Shown: positions 8,607 through 19,376 of the stretch, piece after piece
How the letters are laid out: each line of letters begins with the position of its first letter
Numbering within the stretch: the first letter of the stretch is position 1
NCBI RefSeq assembly: GCF_003850345.1
Contig: NZ_CP027707.1
Span: 7,001,156-7,065,155, forward strand
Direction: 5' to 3'
DNA length: 64,000 nt
Source: Pseudomonas chlororaphis subsp. piscium
GTDB lineage: Bacteria; Pseudomonadota; Gammaproteobacteria; Pseudomonadales; Pseudomonadaceae
The notes under the pieces: model-generated
Seen by the model: the letters and a program-made list of their open reading frames with translations, nothing else
What the model was told of the DNA's origin: nothing
Databases searched by the model: none
Made by a program: the position numbers and the translations under genes

Positions 8607-9757
8607 GAAGTGACTCCAGTGGAAGGAACGGGAGAACGGGATGGACCCAGGCGTTGCACCAGCTCGACACCCCGATTGCGCAGGGGCAACTCGATGACAC
8701 GGTAGTTGAGTTCGCTCAACAACAACAGCAAGCCCAGGGCACAGGCCAGCGCCAGCAGCGGCTGCTCGTTCAGCCCGGTCGTGCCCAAAGGCGCCAGGCG
8801 GAACCAGGCTTCGCGGACCAGCAGAAACACCGGGACATGGATCAGGTAGATCCCGTAGGAACGGCTGCCGACCCAGGCCAGCAGGCTTTTCAACGGGCCG
8901 CGGGGCAACAGGTAGTCACGGTCGTAGGAAGCGATCCACACCAGCAGCGCGCAGAGCACGGCCAGGGCACCGACCCGGTAGTGAGTGACATTGAACTTAT
9001 CGGTGGCCAGCCAGCCCATGCCCAGGCCGAGCAGGATCAACAGCAGCAGGCCGAGCCCCGGATGCCGCCCCAGCCATTTCGGTTCCCAGTGCCGGTAGCT
9101 GGCGCGGGCGGTCCACAGCGCCAGCAGCACACCCAGGGCCATGGCATCGGTGCGGATAAACATCAACAGCACCGAACGCAAGCTCACCAGTTGCACGACC
9201 ACCAATGCCAGCAATACCCAGACCAGGTACTTGCGGCACAACAGCACCAGCAACGGCAGCAACAGGTAGAACTGCTCCTCCAGCGACAGGCTCCAGTAGA
9301 CGAAGCTGGCGCCGTATTCATAGTGGAAAAAACTGTCGGCGAAACGCAAATTGGCGAACTGCAGCAGGCCGGCAACCGTGGCCCACAGGTTGGCGTGCAG
9401 GCTGCCGAAGGCCCCCGAGCGATTGAGGAACAGGCTCGCCAGCAACATCAGCAGCAGCCACAACCAGGCCGAGGGCAACAGGCGGAAGGCGCGACGAATC
9501 CAGAAGTCGCGGGTCCGCTGCCAGAACTGCGCGGCGCTGGTGCAGGCGCGCAGTTGCGGGATCAGGCTGCGGGCGATGACAAAACCGGAGATGGCGAAAA
9601 ACAGGTCCACGCCCCACCAGAACTGGCCGTAGGCCGCGACGCTGCCCAGCCAGGCGAGCCCGCCTGGAAACAGATTGCCTTGCAGATGATGGAACACCAC
9701 GCCCAGCACCGCGATGCCCCGCAGCAGCTCGATGTCCATGATCCGCTTGTCGTTCAA
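8600..9757 (-). CDS. OafA/YrhL-type membrane acyltransferase (PA5458-like)
   Basis: A 385-residue acyltransferase-3 protein with about ten hydrophobic segments. The N-terminal signature is present: IELLRGIAVLGVVFHHL (catalytic-type His in the first helix), GVDLFFAISGFVI, and SLSLEEQFYLLLP. The family O-acetylates polysaccharides, including O-antigens. It sits between two paralogous methyltransferases with 4-7 bp overlaps, so all three probably decorate the same D-rhamnan chain. The acyl donor and acceptor are not evident from sequence. Confidence 0.88.
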   Translation of the reverse strand: MNDKRIMDIELLRGIAVLGVVFHHLQGNLFPGGLAWLGSVAAYGQFWWGVDLFFAISGFVIARSLIPQLRACTSAAQFWQRTRDFWIRRAFRLLPSAWLWLLLMLLASLFLNRSGAFGSLHANLWATVAGLLQFANLRFADSFFHYEYGASFVYWSLSLEEQFYLLLPLLVLLCRKYLVWVLLALVVVQLVSLRSVLLMFIRTDAMALGVLLALWTARASYRHWEPKWLGRHPGLGLLLLILLGLGMGWLATDKFNVTHYRVGALAVLCALLVWIASYDRDYLLPRGPLKSLLAWVGSRSYGIYLIHVPVFLLVREAWFRLAPLGTTGLNEQPLLALACALGLLLLLSELNYRVIELPLRNRGVELVQRLGPSRSPVPSTGVTSC

Positions 9758-10641
9758 GACGGCTCAGCCACTGCGCCGGACAGCGGCTTGCGGGCGATGA
9801 TGACCTGGCTCTTCGGCATGAAGCCATCCAGCACCTGCTTGATCGCCAGCCCGTCGGGTTGCGCCAGCAGCTCCTCCCAGGTCCGTGCCCAGCCTTCCAT
9901 CAGCGCCGGGTACGGCGCCTGGATGCGGTCACGCACGGCGCCCGGCGGCTCGCGTCCGGCGGCCCGTTCGCTGGCCCAGAAGAAGATCATGCCCATGACC
10001 CAGAAAAAGCCCGTGGCCTGCCGGTGTTCGATGACCAGCCCGGCGGCCTCGATCATCTGGCCAAAGCCCTCGCGGGAAAATATCTGCACATGGTTCGGCG
10101 CGCGGTAATAGCCGGGCGGCGCGATGCCCTTCTGCAGATGCTCGCCCACCGGGTCCGGAACGCTGATCAGGTACTGCGCGCCAGGGCGGCCCATGCGCAC
10201 CAGCTCGGCGAGAAACGGCTCGGGCTGTTCGATGTGTTCCAGCACTTCCATGCACACCACTTTGCTGGCGCAGCCCTGGGCCAGCGGCAACGGCAGGCTG
10301 TTGCTGACCAGCCCCAGGGCGGGCACGTCCGACTGCTCGGCGACTTGCCGGGCCAGCTCGCGCACCTTGTCAAATTCACTGTCGGTGAAAATCACCGAGG
10401 CGCCCTGGCGCATGGCGAACAGCGTCGCCACGCCTTCGCCGCAGCCGACATCCAGCAGGGTGTCTTCAGCGCTGATGGCAAAACCCTTGAGCAGCTCACC
10501 GGTTTCGGAACGGAACCAGCCGTCGAGCATGGCGTCGCGCAAGCCGCAATCGCGGGGAGAAACCGCGGGCCTGGGCGCATCAGCCAGCAGCGGCGCAGGC
10601 AATGGCGCGCCCCTGCGCAAACGCCGCAGAAACGCCCGCAT
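9754..10641 (-). CDS. SAM-dependent methyltransferase (CPA accessory; PA5457-like)
   Basis: A 295-residue class I methyltransferase starting at MRAFLRRLRRG. Its ATG overlaps the stop of the upstream glycosyltransferase (ATGA at 10641). Motif I is LLDVGCGEGVATLFA and a downstream motif is MEVLEHIEQPE. It is a paralogue of 7782-8606, with a more basic N-terminal extension. In the P. aeruginosa equivalent region this set is tied to common polysaccharide antigen synthesis; methylation of rhamnose, perhaps as a chain terminator, is the likely role but is inferred. Confidence 0.86.
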   Translation of the reverse strand: MRAFLRRLRRGAPLPAPLLADAPRPAVSPRDCGLRDAMLDGWFRSETGELLKGFAISAEDTLLDVGCGEGVATLFAMRQGASVIFTDSEFDKVRELARQVAEQSDVPALGLVSNSLPLPLAQGCASKVVCMEVLEHIEQPEPFLAELVRMGRPGAQYLISVPDPVGEHLQKGIAPPGYYRAPNHVQIFSREGFGQMIEAAGLVIEHRQATGFFWVMGMIFFWASERAAGREPPGAVRDRIQAPYPALMEGWARTWEELLAQPDGLAIKQVLDGFMPKSQVIIARKPLSGAVAEPS

Positions 10642-11945
10642 CACCCAGCAAGCCCGGGGGTGGCAGGCGCCTTGCGTTGCTCCAGCACCTGCCGGAAAAA
10701 CTCGCCCAGGCGCTGTTCGGCCGTGGCCTGGCTGCAGAAGCGCCGCAGGCTGTCGATCGCATGGGTCGACATCTGTGCATAACGCTCCGGGTCCCGCAGG
10801 GCGACGTCGTAGCTGGCGCGATAGGCCGAGCACAGCGAATCCCAGTTGGTGATGTAGCGCAGGGTCCGATAGGCGGCCCGGGGATCGTGGGGCCAGGCGG
10901 TCAGCTCGTCGGTGGAGTCGACGATGAAGCTGTTGTCGTGGTCGATGTAGTCGGCCATCGCGGTGTTGCACGGCGCCACCGCCGGCTTGCCGCAGGACAT
11001 GAACTCCATCAGCGGCAGGCACTGCCCTTCGCCGAACGAGGAATTCACCACATAGCTGGTGGCCTCCACCAGTCGTTCGTAGTCCGGATCGGACAAAAAG
11101 CCGTGGATCAGCACGATACGGCACTGGTAGGACTGGTTCTTGTAGAGGTGGTGCAGCATGTCGGCCAGCGCGTTGCCAATATCGTGGTGGGTCAGTTTCA
11201 GCACCAGGGTGGCGTCGGCACAGTCGCGGAAGGTGGTGCAGAACGCGCTGATCATGTCCTGCCAGTTCTTGCGCCCGTCGTAGGGGTTGAACACCGAGGT
11301 GTAGATCACCCCGTCAAGCAGCAGTTGGCAATCGCGGGCCTGGGTATCGAGCGCCAGCGGCATGCCTTCGCGCAGCGTGCTCGGGCCGTAGCCGCTCAGG
11401 TCCAGGGTGCGGCTGTCGAGCAGCAAGCCATGCAGGTTGAGGATCACCTGGGACGCCCGCGCCTGCTTGCCCAGTTGCTCGCCACGGCTGGCGAAGCGAT
11501 CCCAGACCGGGGCCGGGATCGCACAGATCGGATAGTCCTCGCCCATCACATCGCGCACCGCTCGCACGGTAAAGCTGGAGTGGGTGATCGCCGCGCCCGC
11601 GGTGCCCAGGACCAGTCGCCAGTCATGCCGCGGCTCGCCCTGCCAGCTTTCGGTGGGAATGGTGCTGAACTCCCAGGCGAACACCGGGATGGTCGGGCAG
11701 GCGTAATGGTTGGGCGTGCGATGGGGCGGCGAGAACGACAGGAAAATGCACGCCTCGCCCCGGCTCTGGCAGTCGAAATACAGGCGGTCCACCAACTCGT
11801 CCGGGTTGCTGACCTCGAGCACCTGGCCCAGGCGTTCCAGCACCGGCCGGAACTCCTTGAGCACGAAGTAGTAGCTGTATTCGGGACGGCCGAGGTTTTG
11901 CTGGATGTTGCTCTTGTTGGTTTCCGAATGGATGAGGATCAGCAT
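10641..11945 (-). CDS. Glycosyltransferase, GT4-like (PA5456-like)
   Basis: A 434-residue GT-B type glycosyltransferase. The C-terminal half has VFNPYDGRKNW, GFLSDPDYERL and EGQCLPLMEFMSCGKPAVAP, typical of the nucleotide-sugar-binding domain (the E of EGQCLP corresponds to the EX7E motif). It is a paralogue of the next upstream gene along its whole length (both have GRPEYSYYFVLK near the N terminus and WEF.(T/S)IP) but lacks that gene's ~100-residue insertion. ATG overlaps the upstream stop. It probably extends or caps the CPA chain. Confidence 0.85.
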   Translation of the reverse strand: MLILIHSETNKSNIQQNLGRPEYSYYFVLKEFRPVLERLGQVLEVSNPDELVDRLYFDCQSRGEACIFLSFSPPHRTPNHYACPTIPVFAWEFSTIPTESWQGEPRHDWRLVLGTAGAAITHSSFTVRAVRDVMGEDYPICAIPAPVWDRFASRGEQLGKQARASQVILNLHGLLLDSRTLDLSGYGPSTLREGMPLALDTQARDCQLLLDGVIYTSVFNPYDGRKNWQDMISAFCTTFRDCADATLVLKLTHHDIGNALADMLHHLYKNQSYQCRIVLIHGFLSDPDYERLVEATSYVVNSSFGEGQCLPLMEFMSCGKPAVAPCNTAMADYIDHDNSFIVDSTDELTAWPHDPRAAYRTLRYITNWDSLCSAYRASYDVALRDPERYAQMSTHAIDSLRRFCSQATAEQRLGEFFRQVLEQRKAPATPGLAG

Positions 11946-13558
11946 CAGGCGTTACCCGCCACAGCCAGGGAGGACGCGCCGTCGGCCTCGGTCAGTGGGG
12001 TCAGGGCGAAGAAGTCCCGCAGGCGCCCCTGGACGCTGGCGAAGCTGCTGTACTCCTGCATGCGCCGGGCCGCTGCCAGGGACATCGACTGGTAGCCCTC
12101 GGGGTTTTCCTTGGCCATGCGGTAGCTGTCCTGGTAGGCGGTTTTCAACGAGCCCCAGTCCGGGCGGTGGCGCAGGGTGCGAAACAGGATGCGCGAGTCC
12201 TGCGGCCAGATCGCCGGCTCCTGGCTGGACTTGACGACAAAGGCTACCTCCTCGTCGATGTAATCCAGCATGGCCGTATGCAGCGGCGCGATCGCTGGCT
12301 TGCCACAAGCCATGAACTCCATCAGCGGTAGGCACAGGCCTTCGCAACGCGAGGCGTTGACGTAGAAACTGGCCGCGCCGTACAGCCGGGCGAACTGCTC
12401 GTCGTCCAGATAACCGTGCATGGCCACCACCCGGCAGCTGAAGGGCGACAGCTGCGACAACAGGGTCAACATCTCGACGTAATAGGTCGACAGGTCGTTC
12501 TGGGTCATCTTCAACACCAGGGTAGCGTCTTCGGTGTCGCGCATCGCCCAGCAGAACGCAGTGATCAACTGATGCCAGTTCTTGCGACCGTCGTCGGGGT
12601 TGAACACGCTGACATAGACCACGCCATCGACCTGGAACTCTACCTGCTGGTCGGTGGCCGGGAGGACGGCCTGGGGATGTTCCGGCTCAGGCGCAGGCTC
12701 GGGTTCCGGCAAAACGACGGGCAGCGGTGCCGCGTGCTCCGGGCTCGATTTCGCCATCAGCGCCCGCAGGCGCTCAGGGACCCGGTCGCGCAACCCCTCG
12801 CGGTAGCATTCGCGAACATAGTGCTTGCTGATGAACAACGGCCGGCGCCATTCGCCACCGACCAGCGCCCGATACCATTCGCGCAGATAGTGCTTGGCGA
12901 TGAACAACCGACGCCTGGCGGTCAGCGGTGGGGCTTCGACGATTTCGGCCTCGACGGGAGCTGGAGGAGGCGGCGCCTCCTCCAGCACCGGTGCGATCAG
13001 GCCGTCGGCGGAAAGCCCCAGCGCCCGGCTGTCGATGATGCAGCCCTTGATTTGCAAGGTGGTGCCGGCGTTGACCGACACATTGGGGTATTGCCCGCGG
13101 ACGCCGTCGAAGCGCTCCCACAACGGGGTAGGCAGCACCAACACCGGAAAATCCTCACCCAGCACCCGCCGCACCGCCCGGGCCGTATGGCTGGACAACG
13201 TGATCACCCGGCCATGGCGGCCAAGGGTGCGGCTCCAGTCCTGGTGCGGGTCGTTATCCCAGTATTCGTGGGGGATCGAGTCGAACTCCCAGGCCACCAC
13301 GCACAGGGTCGGGCAGTCCAGGTCGAGCGGGGTTTTCTGGGGTGGGGTGAACGAAAGAAAAAGACTGTCTTCGCCCTTGAGCCACAGCTCGTGATACAGC
13401 CGATCAACCTCGGCGGGCGCCTGCACCACGTGAACGCGCCCAAGGCTTTCCAGCACCGGGCGATAGGCCTTGAGCACGAAGTAATAACTGTATTCCGGAC
13501 GCCCGAGGCTCTGGCTGATGGAGCCGTCGTTAACATCCGAATAAAGAATGAAATTCAT
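11945..13558 (-). CDS. Glycosyltransferase with repeat-bearing insertion (PA5455-like)
   Basis: A 537-residue GT-B type glycosyltransferase and first gene of the five-gene accessory operon, divergent from rmd. The C-terminal domain has VFNPDDGRKNW and CEGLCLPLMEFMACGKP. Compared with its downstream paralogue it contains an extra segment at about residues 195-305. That segment is proline-rich at both edges (EEAPPPPAPVE; PEPEPAPEPEHP) and carries an imperfect tandem repeat, LFIAKHYLREWYR (218-230) and LFISKHYVRECYR (241-253). The N-terminal domain starts GRPEYSYYFVLK. The role in D-rhamnan assembly is inferred from synteny with P. aeruginosa. Confidence 0.85.
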   Translation of the reverse strand: MNFILYSDVNDGSISQSLGRPEYSYYFVLKAYRPVLESLGRVHVVQAPAEVDRLYHELWLKGEDSLFLSFTPPQKTPLDLDCPTLCVVAWEFDSIPHEYWDNDPHQDWSRTLGRHGRVITLSSHTARAVRRVLGEDFPVLVLPTPLWERFDGVRGQYPNVSVNAGTTLQIKGCIIDSRALGLSADGLIAPVLEEAPPPPAPVEAEIVEAPPLTARRRLFIAKHYLREWYRALVGGEWRRPLFISKHYVRECYREGLRDRVPERLRALMAKSSPEHAAPLPVVLPEPEPAPEPEHPQAVLPATDQQVEFQVDGVVYVSVFNPDDGRKNWHQLITAFCWAMRDTEDATLVLKMTQNDLSTYYVEMLTLLSQLSPFSCRVVAMHGYLDDEQFARLYGAASFYVNASRCEGLCLPLMEFMACGKPAIAPLHTAMLDYIDEEVAFVVKSSQEPAIWPQDSRILFRTLRHRPDWGSLKTAYQDSYRMAKENPEGYQSMSLAAARRMQEYSSFASVQGRLRDFFALTPLTEADGASSLAVAGNA

Positions 13559-13988
13559 GGCATCTCACGATGAAGCCGCCATCCTGGCACCTTCACACAA
13601 TGACGGTAGAGCCATGGCACCACGCCTGTGTTGTGGGCGTGCGTCCATCGTTCTCATGCCCGTCTACGTTCTTGTTCTATTGGTCAGTTTTGCATGGCTC
13701 CGAGACAGCCACTCTGATCGCTTTGGGGTCGAGACGAGGGGCATTCTAAACACATCCGTTTAAGATTCGGGAACCTCCCGACAAGATTTTTCCTATGCTG
13801 GAAAACGAGAACTTACCGGTCACGGTAGGACTTGTTGAAATTCCAACGCAATTGGCACAGATTGACCGCCAAACAACTACAACAAACTTCGTCAATAGGA
13901 AAACTCTTAGAAGTAGAAGGGTTTTCAATTTTTTCACATGACTTATGTGTCGAAATATTGCCGAAGTCTCCGTCTGAGAGGCTGCTGC
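13559..13988. other. Divergent promoter region between the CPA accessory operon and rmd
   Basis: 430 bp with no supportable gene. The right half (about 13760-13950) is clearly AT-richer than either flank, as expected for promoters serving both the leftward glycosyltransferase operon and the rightward rmd operon. I cannot assign -35/-10 elements with confidence. The probable rmd ribosome-binding site GAGAGG is at about 13976-13981. Confidence 0.6.
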
Positions 13989-15868
<1,880 letters not shown>

Positions 15869-15871
15869 GGC

Positions 15872-17314
15872 ATGCTGATTCCAGTGATTCTTTCCGGCGG
15901 TGCCGGGACCCGCTTATGGCCGGTTTCGCGTGAAGGCCACCCCAAGCCCTTCATGATCCTGCCCGACGGCCAGAGCCTGCTGGGCAAGACCTACCGCCGC
16001 GCAGCCGGGTTGCTGGCCGGTAGCGGCGACATCGTCACCGTGACCAACCGCGATCACTTCTTTCAAAGCAAGGATCACTTCCAGGCCGCCCGGCTGGATC
16101 GGCACCTCGGGCATTTCATCCTCGAGCCTTCGGGCCGCAACACCGCCCCGGCCATCGCCATCGCGGCCCTGGCCGTGCAGGCCCGGCATGGTGACCAGGC
16201 GACCCTGGTGGTGATGCCCGCCGACCATCTGATCCGCAACGAAGAAGCCTTCAAAAGCGCGGTCGCCCATGCCGCGCAACTGGCCGAAACCGGGCATCTG
16301 GTTACCTTCGGCGTCACCCCGAACGCGCCGGAAACCGGCTTTGGTTATATCGAGTCGGGTGACGCTCTCGACGACCAGGGCGCCGCCAGGGTGCTGCGCT
16401 TCGTGGAAAAGCCCGACCTGAAGACCGCCCTGGGCTACCTCGAAAGCGGCCGGTTCCTGTGGAATTCGGGCCTGTTCTGTTTCACCGTCGCCACGCTGCT
16501 GGAGCAGCTGCAACAGCACGCCCCCGAGCTGCTGGAACTGGGCCGCGCCTGCCTGGCCGCGAGCACGCCGGTGGAAACCGGGCGCATCCTCCAGCATGAA
16601 CTGTCGGCGGAACATTTCGCCGAGATGCCGGACATTTCCATCGACTACGCGTTGATGGAGGTTTCGGACCAGGTCGCGGTGGTGCCCGCCCGGTTCGACT
16701 GGAGCGACATCGGTTCCTGGGGTGCGATCAGCGCCCTGGTCGACGCCGATGCCCAGGACAACCGCGCCAGCGGCGAAGCCCTGTTCATCGACAGCCACGG
16801 CAACTTCGTGCAGAGCGAAGGCCGGATGATCGCCACGGTGGGCGTCGACAACCTGATCGTGGTCGAGACCGCCGACGCCATCCTGGTGGCCCACGCCGAC
16901 CGCGCCCAGGACGTGCGCCAGGTGGCCCGGCAGCTCAAGGATCGCAACCACGAGTCCTATCGCCTGCATCGCACGGTCAGCCGGCCCTGGGGCAGCTATA
17001 CCGTGCTGGAGGAAGGCCCGGGCTTCAAGATCAAGAAAATCGTGGTCAAGCCGGGCGCCGCGCTGTCGCTGCAGATGCACCACCATCGCAACGAGCACTG
17101 GGTGGTGGTCAAGGGCACGGCCATGGTCACCAACAACGGCGATGGCTCGCATCTGGTCAACAGCAACGAATCCACCTTCATCGCCGCCGGGCACAAGCAT
17201 CGACTGGCGAACCCGGGGGTGATCGACCTGGTCATCATCGAAGTGCAGAGCGGCGAGTACCTGGGCGAGGACGACATCGTCCGCTTCGAAGACCAATACG
17301 GCAGGACGGCCTGA
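15872..17314 (+). CDS. wbpW: Mannose-1-phosphate guanylyltransferase / mannose-6-phosphate isomerase
   Basis: A 480-residue bifunctional type II PMI-GMP of the AlgA/WbpW/PslB family. The N-terminal nucleotidyltransferase has GGAGTRLWPVSR (about 8-19) and FVEKPD. The C-terminal cupin isomerase domain (from about residue 365) has RPWGSY, QMHHHRNEHWVVV and NPG. It makes GDP-mannose from fructose-6-phosphate via mannose-1-phosphate, using a separate phosphomannomutase. Its position after gmd and before wzm matches wbpW of the A-band cluster. Confidence 0.94.
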   Translation: MLIPVILSGGAGTRLWPVSREGHPKPFMILPDGQSLLGKTYRRAAGLLAGSGDIVTVTNRDHFFQSKDHFQAARLDRHLGHFILEPSGRNTAPAIAIAALAVQARHGDQATLVVMPADHLIRNEEAFKSAVAHAAQLAETGHLVTFGVTPNAPETGFGYIESGDALDDQGAARVLRFVEKPDLKTALGYLESGRFLWNSGLFCFTVATLLEQLQQHAPELLELGRACLAASTPVETGRILQHELSAEHFAEMPDISIDYALMEVSDQVAVVPARFDWSDIGSWGAISALVDADAQDNRASGEALFIDSHGNFVQSEGRMIATVGVDNLIVVETADAILVAHADRAQDVRQVARQLKDRNHESYRLHRTVSRPWGSYTVLEEGPGFKIKKIVVKPGAALSLQMHHHRNEHWVVVKGTAMVTNNGDGSHLVNSNESTFIAAGHKHRLANPGVIDLVIIEVQSGEYLGEDDIVRFEDQYGRTA

Positions 17315-18111
17315 TGCTGCTCAATCTGTACCGCTCGCTGCGCAGCTATCGGGGCTTCATCCTCGGCAGTGTGCAGCGGGAGTTCCAGGCGCGTTATCGC
17401 AACTCGCTGTTCGGTGCCTTGTGGACCGTGCTCAACCCATTGTCGATGATCGTCGTCTACACGGTGATCTTTTCCCAGGTGATGCGCGCCCGCCTGCCGG
17501 GGGTGGAGGACGGCCTGGCCTACAGCGTCTACCTCTGTGCCGGACTGCTGACCTGGGGCCTGTTTTCCGAGCTGACCCTGCGCAGCCAGAGCATGTTCCT
17601 GGAAAACGCCAACCTGCTGAAGAAGATCAGCTTCCCGCGCATCTGCCTGCCGGTGATCGTGCTGCTCAACGCTGGCATCAACTTCGCGATCATCCTCGGC
17701 CTGTTCCTCGGCTTCCTGCTGATTACCGGGCGCCTGCCGGGCCTGGCGCTGCTGGCGCTGATCCCGCTGCTGCTGTTGCAGGTGCTGTTCTGCGCCGGCC
17801 TGGGGATGATCCTCGGGGTGCTGAACGTGTTCTTCCGCGATGTAGCGCAGTTCTTCGGCATCTTCCTGCAGTTCTGGTTCTGGCTGACGCCCATCGTCTA
17901 CCCCATCAGCATCCTGCCCGAGTCGATCCAGCGCCTGCTGGCGCTCAACCCGCTGACCGCGCTGATGCACAGCTACCAGAACCTGTTCCTGTACGACCAG
18001 TGGCCGCAGTGGAGTTCGCTGACCCCGATGCTGGTGATCAGCCTGCTGTTCTGTGGCATGGGGCTGCGGCTTTTCCGCCAGCGCGTCGGTGAAATGGTGG
18101 ATGAGCTCTGA
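17314..18111 (+). CDS. wzm: O-antigen/CPA ABC exporter, permease
   Basis: A 265-residue ABC-2 type inner-membrane permease with about six transmembrane helices. The N-terminal REFQARYRNSLFGALW and the PIVYPISILP segment are typical of Wzm/RfbA-type polysaccharide exporters. With Wzt it moves the finished undecaprenyl-linked D-rhamnan across the inner membrane. The start overlaps the wbpW stop and the stop overlaps the wzt start (TGATG). Confidence 0.94.
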   Translation: MLLNLYRSLRSYRGFILGSVQREFQARYRNSLFGALWTVLNPLSMIVVYTVIFSQVMRARLPGVEDGLAYSVYLCAGLLTWGLFSELTLRSQSMFLENANLLKKISFPRICLPVIVLLNAGINFAIILGLFLGFLLITGRLPGLALLALIPLLLLQVLFCAGLGMILGVLNVFFRDVAQFFGIFLQFWFWLTPIVYPISILPESIQRLLALNPLTALMHSYQNLFLYDQWPQWSSLTPMLVISLLFCGMGLRLFRQRVGEMVDEL

Positions 18112-19376
18112 TGGGACATATACGCGTCACTGGCCTGGGCAAGGCCTACAAGCAGTATCCGAACCGCTGGAGCCGGCTGTTCGAATGGATGATTCCGTTT
18201 TCCAGGCCGCGCCATCACCTGCACTGGGTACTGCAGGGCGTCGACTTCGAGATCGAGCCGGGCCAGGCCGTGGGCATAGTCGGGGTCAACGGCGCCGGCA
18301 AAAGCACCTTGCTGAAAATGATCACCGGCACCACCCAGCCGACCTGCGGCGAGATCCATCTGCGCGGTCGGGTGGCGGCATTGCTGGAGCTGGGCATGGG
18401 TTTTCACCCGGACTTCACCGGGCGTCAGAACGCAATCATGGCCGGCCAGCTGCTGGGCATGCAGGTCGAGGAAATCGAGGCCCTGATGGCGGAAATCGAA
18501 GCCTTCGCCGAAATCGGCGAAGCTATCGATCACCCGGTACGCACCTATTCGAGCGGCATGCAGATGCGCCTGGCGTTCAGCGTGGCCACCGCCCGGCGCC
18601 CGGACATCCTGATCGTCGATGAAGCGCTGTCGGTGGGCGACGCCTACTTCCAGCACAAGAGTTTCGAGCGCATCCGCAGCTTTCGCCGCGCCGGCACTAC
18701 CCTGCTGATCGTTTCCCACGACCGTTCGGCGATCCAGTCGATCTGCGACACCGCGATCCTGCTCGAGCAGGGCCGCGTGGCCATGCACGGCAAGCCGGAA
18801 GAGGTGATGGACTACTACAACGCCATGCTCGCCGAACGCGAAGGCCAGACAGTACGCCAGGAAATGCTCGCCAACGGCCAGGTGCGGACCATTTCCGGCA
18901 CTGGCGAAGCCGGGATCCTCAGCGTGCACCTGCGCGACGAACGCGAGCGTTCGATCGAAATGGCCGAAGTCGGCCAGCCGGTGGTGCTGGAAGTACAGGT
19001 CGAGGTACGCCAGGACATCGAACGGCTGGTGCTGGGTTTCATGATCAAGGACCGGCTCGGCCAGCCCATGTATGGCATCAACACCCATCGCCTGGACCAG
19101 GCCCTGACCGACTTGAGCGCCGGCGAAAAGGTCACCTTCCGCTTTGCCTTCACCATGGGCCTGGGCAAGGGCAACTACTCGGTGGCCCTGAGCCTGTCGC
19201 GGCTGGATTCGCACCTGGATCGCAATTTCGAATGGCGCGACTACGGCCTGGTCTTCCACGTCATCAATAACCGCCAGGAAGACTTTGTCGGCTGTTCCTG
19301 GTTGCAGGCGCGGACCAGCATTGTCCGCTCGCCGTCGAAGTCCAATCAGTCAATGCCTCAGCGAGCCGCTCCATGA
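18111..19376 (+). CDS. wzt: O-antigen/CPA ABC exporter, ATP-binding protein with carbohydrate-binding tail
   Basis: A 421-residue protein. The N-terminal ABC ATPase has Walker A GVNGAGKST, signature YSSGMQMRLAF and Walker B ILIVDEALSVGD. The C-terminal ~150 residues (from about 265, around LRDERER and DRLGQPMYGINT) form the Wzt-C beta-sandwich that in homologues recognises the capped end of the glycan. The tail fits with the neighbouring methyltransferases if O-methylation marks the chain end. Overlaps wbpX by 4 bp. Confidence 0.94.
   Translation: MGHIRVTGLGKAYKQYPNRWSRLFEWMIPFSRPRHHLHWVLQGVDFEIEPGQAVGIVGVNGAGKSTLLKMITGTTQPTCGEIHLRGRVAALLELGMGFHPDFTGRQNAIMAGQLLGMQVEEIEALMAEIEAFAEIGEAIDHPVRTYSSGMQMRLAFSVATARRPDILIVDEALSVGDAYFQHKSFERIRSFRRAGTTLLIVSHDRSAIQSICDTAILLEQGRVAMHGKPEEVMDYYNAMLAEREGQTVRQEMLANGQVRTISGTGEAGILSVHLRDERERSIEMAEVGQPVVLEVQVEVRQDIERLVLGFMIKDRLGQPMYGINTHRLDQALTDLSAGEKVTFRFAFTMGLGKGNYSVALSLSRLDSHLDRNFEWRDYGLVFHVINNRQEDFVGCSWLQARTSIVRSPSKSNQSMPQRAAP

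Noticed and set aside
13595..13830. JUMPstart/ops element before the LPS operon
   Set aside because: ACGGTAG occurs near 13604 and 13820 but without the ops consensus flanks, and A-band clusters are not known to use it.
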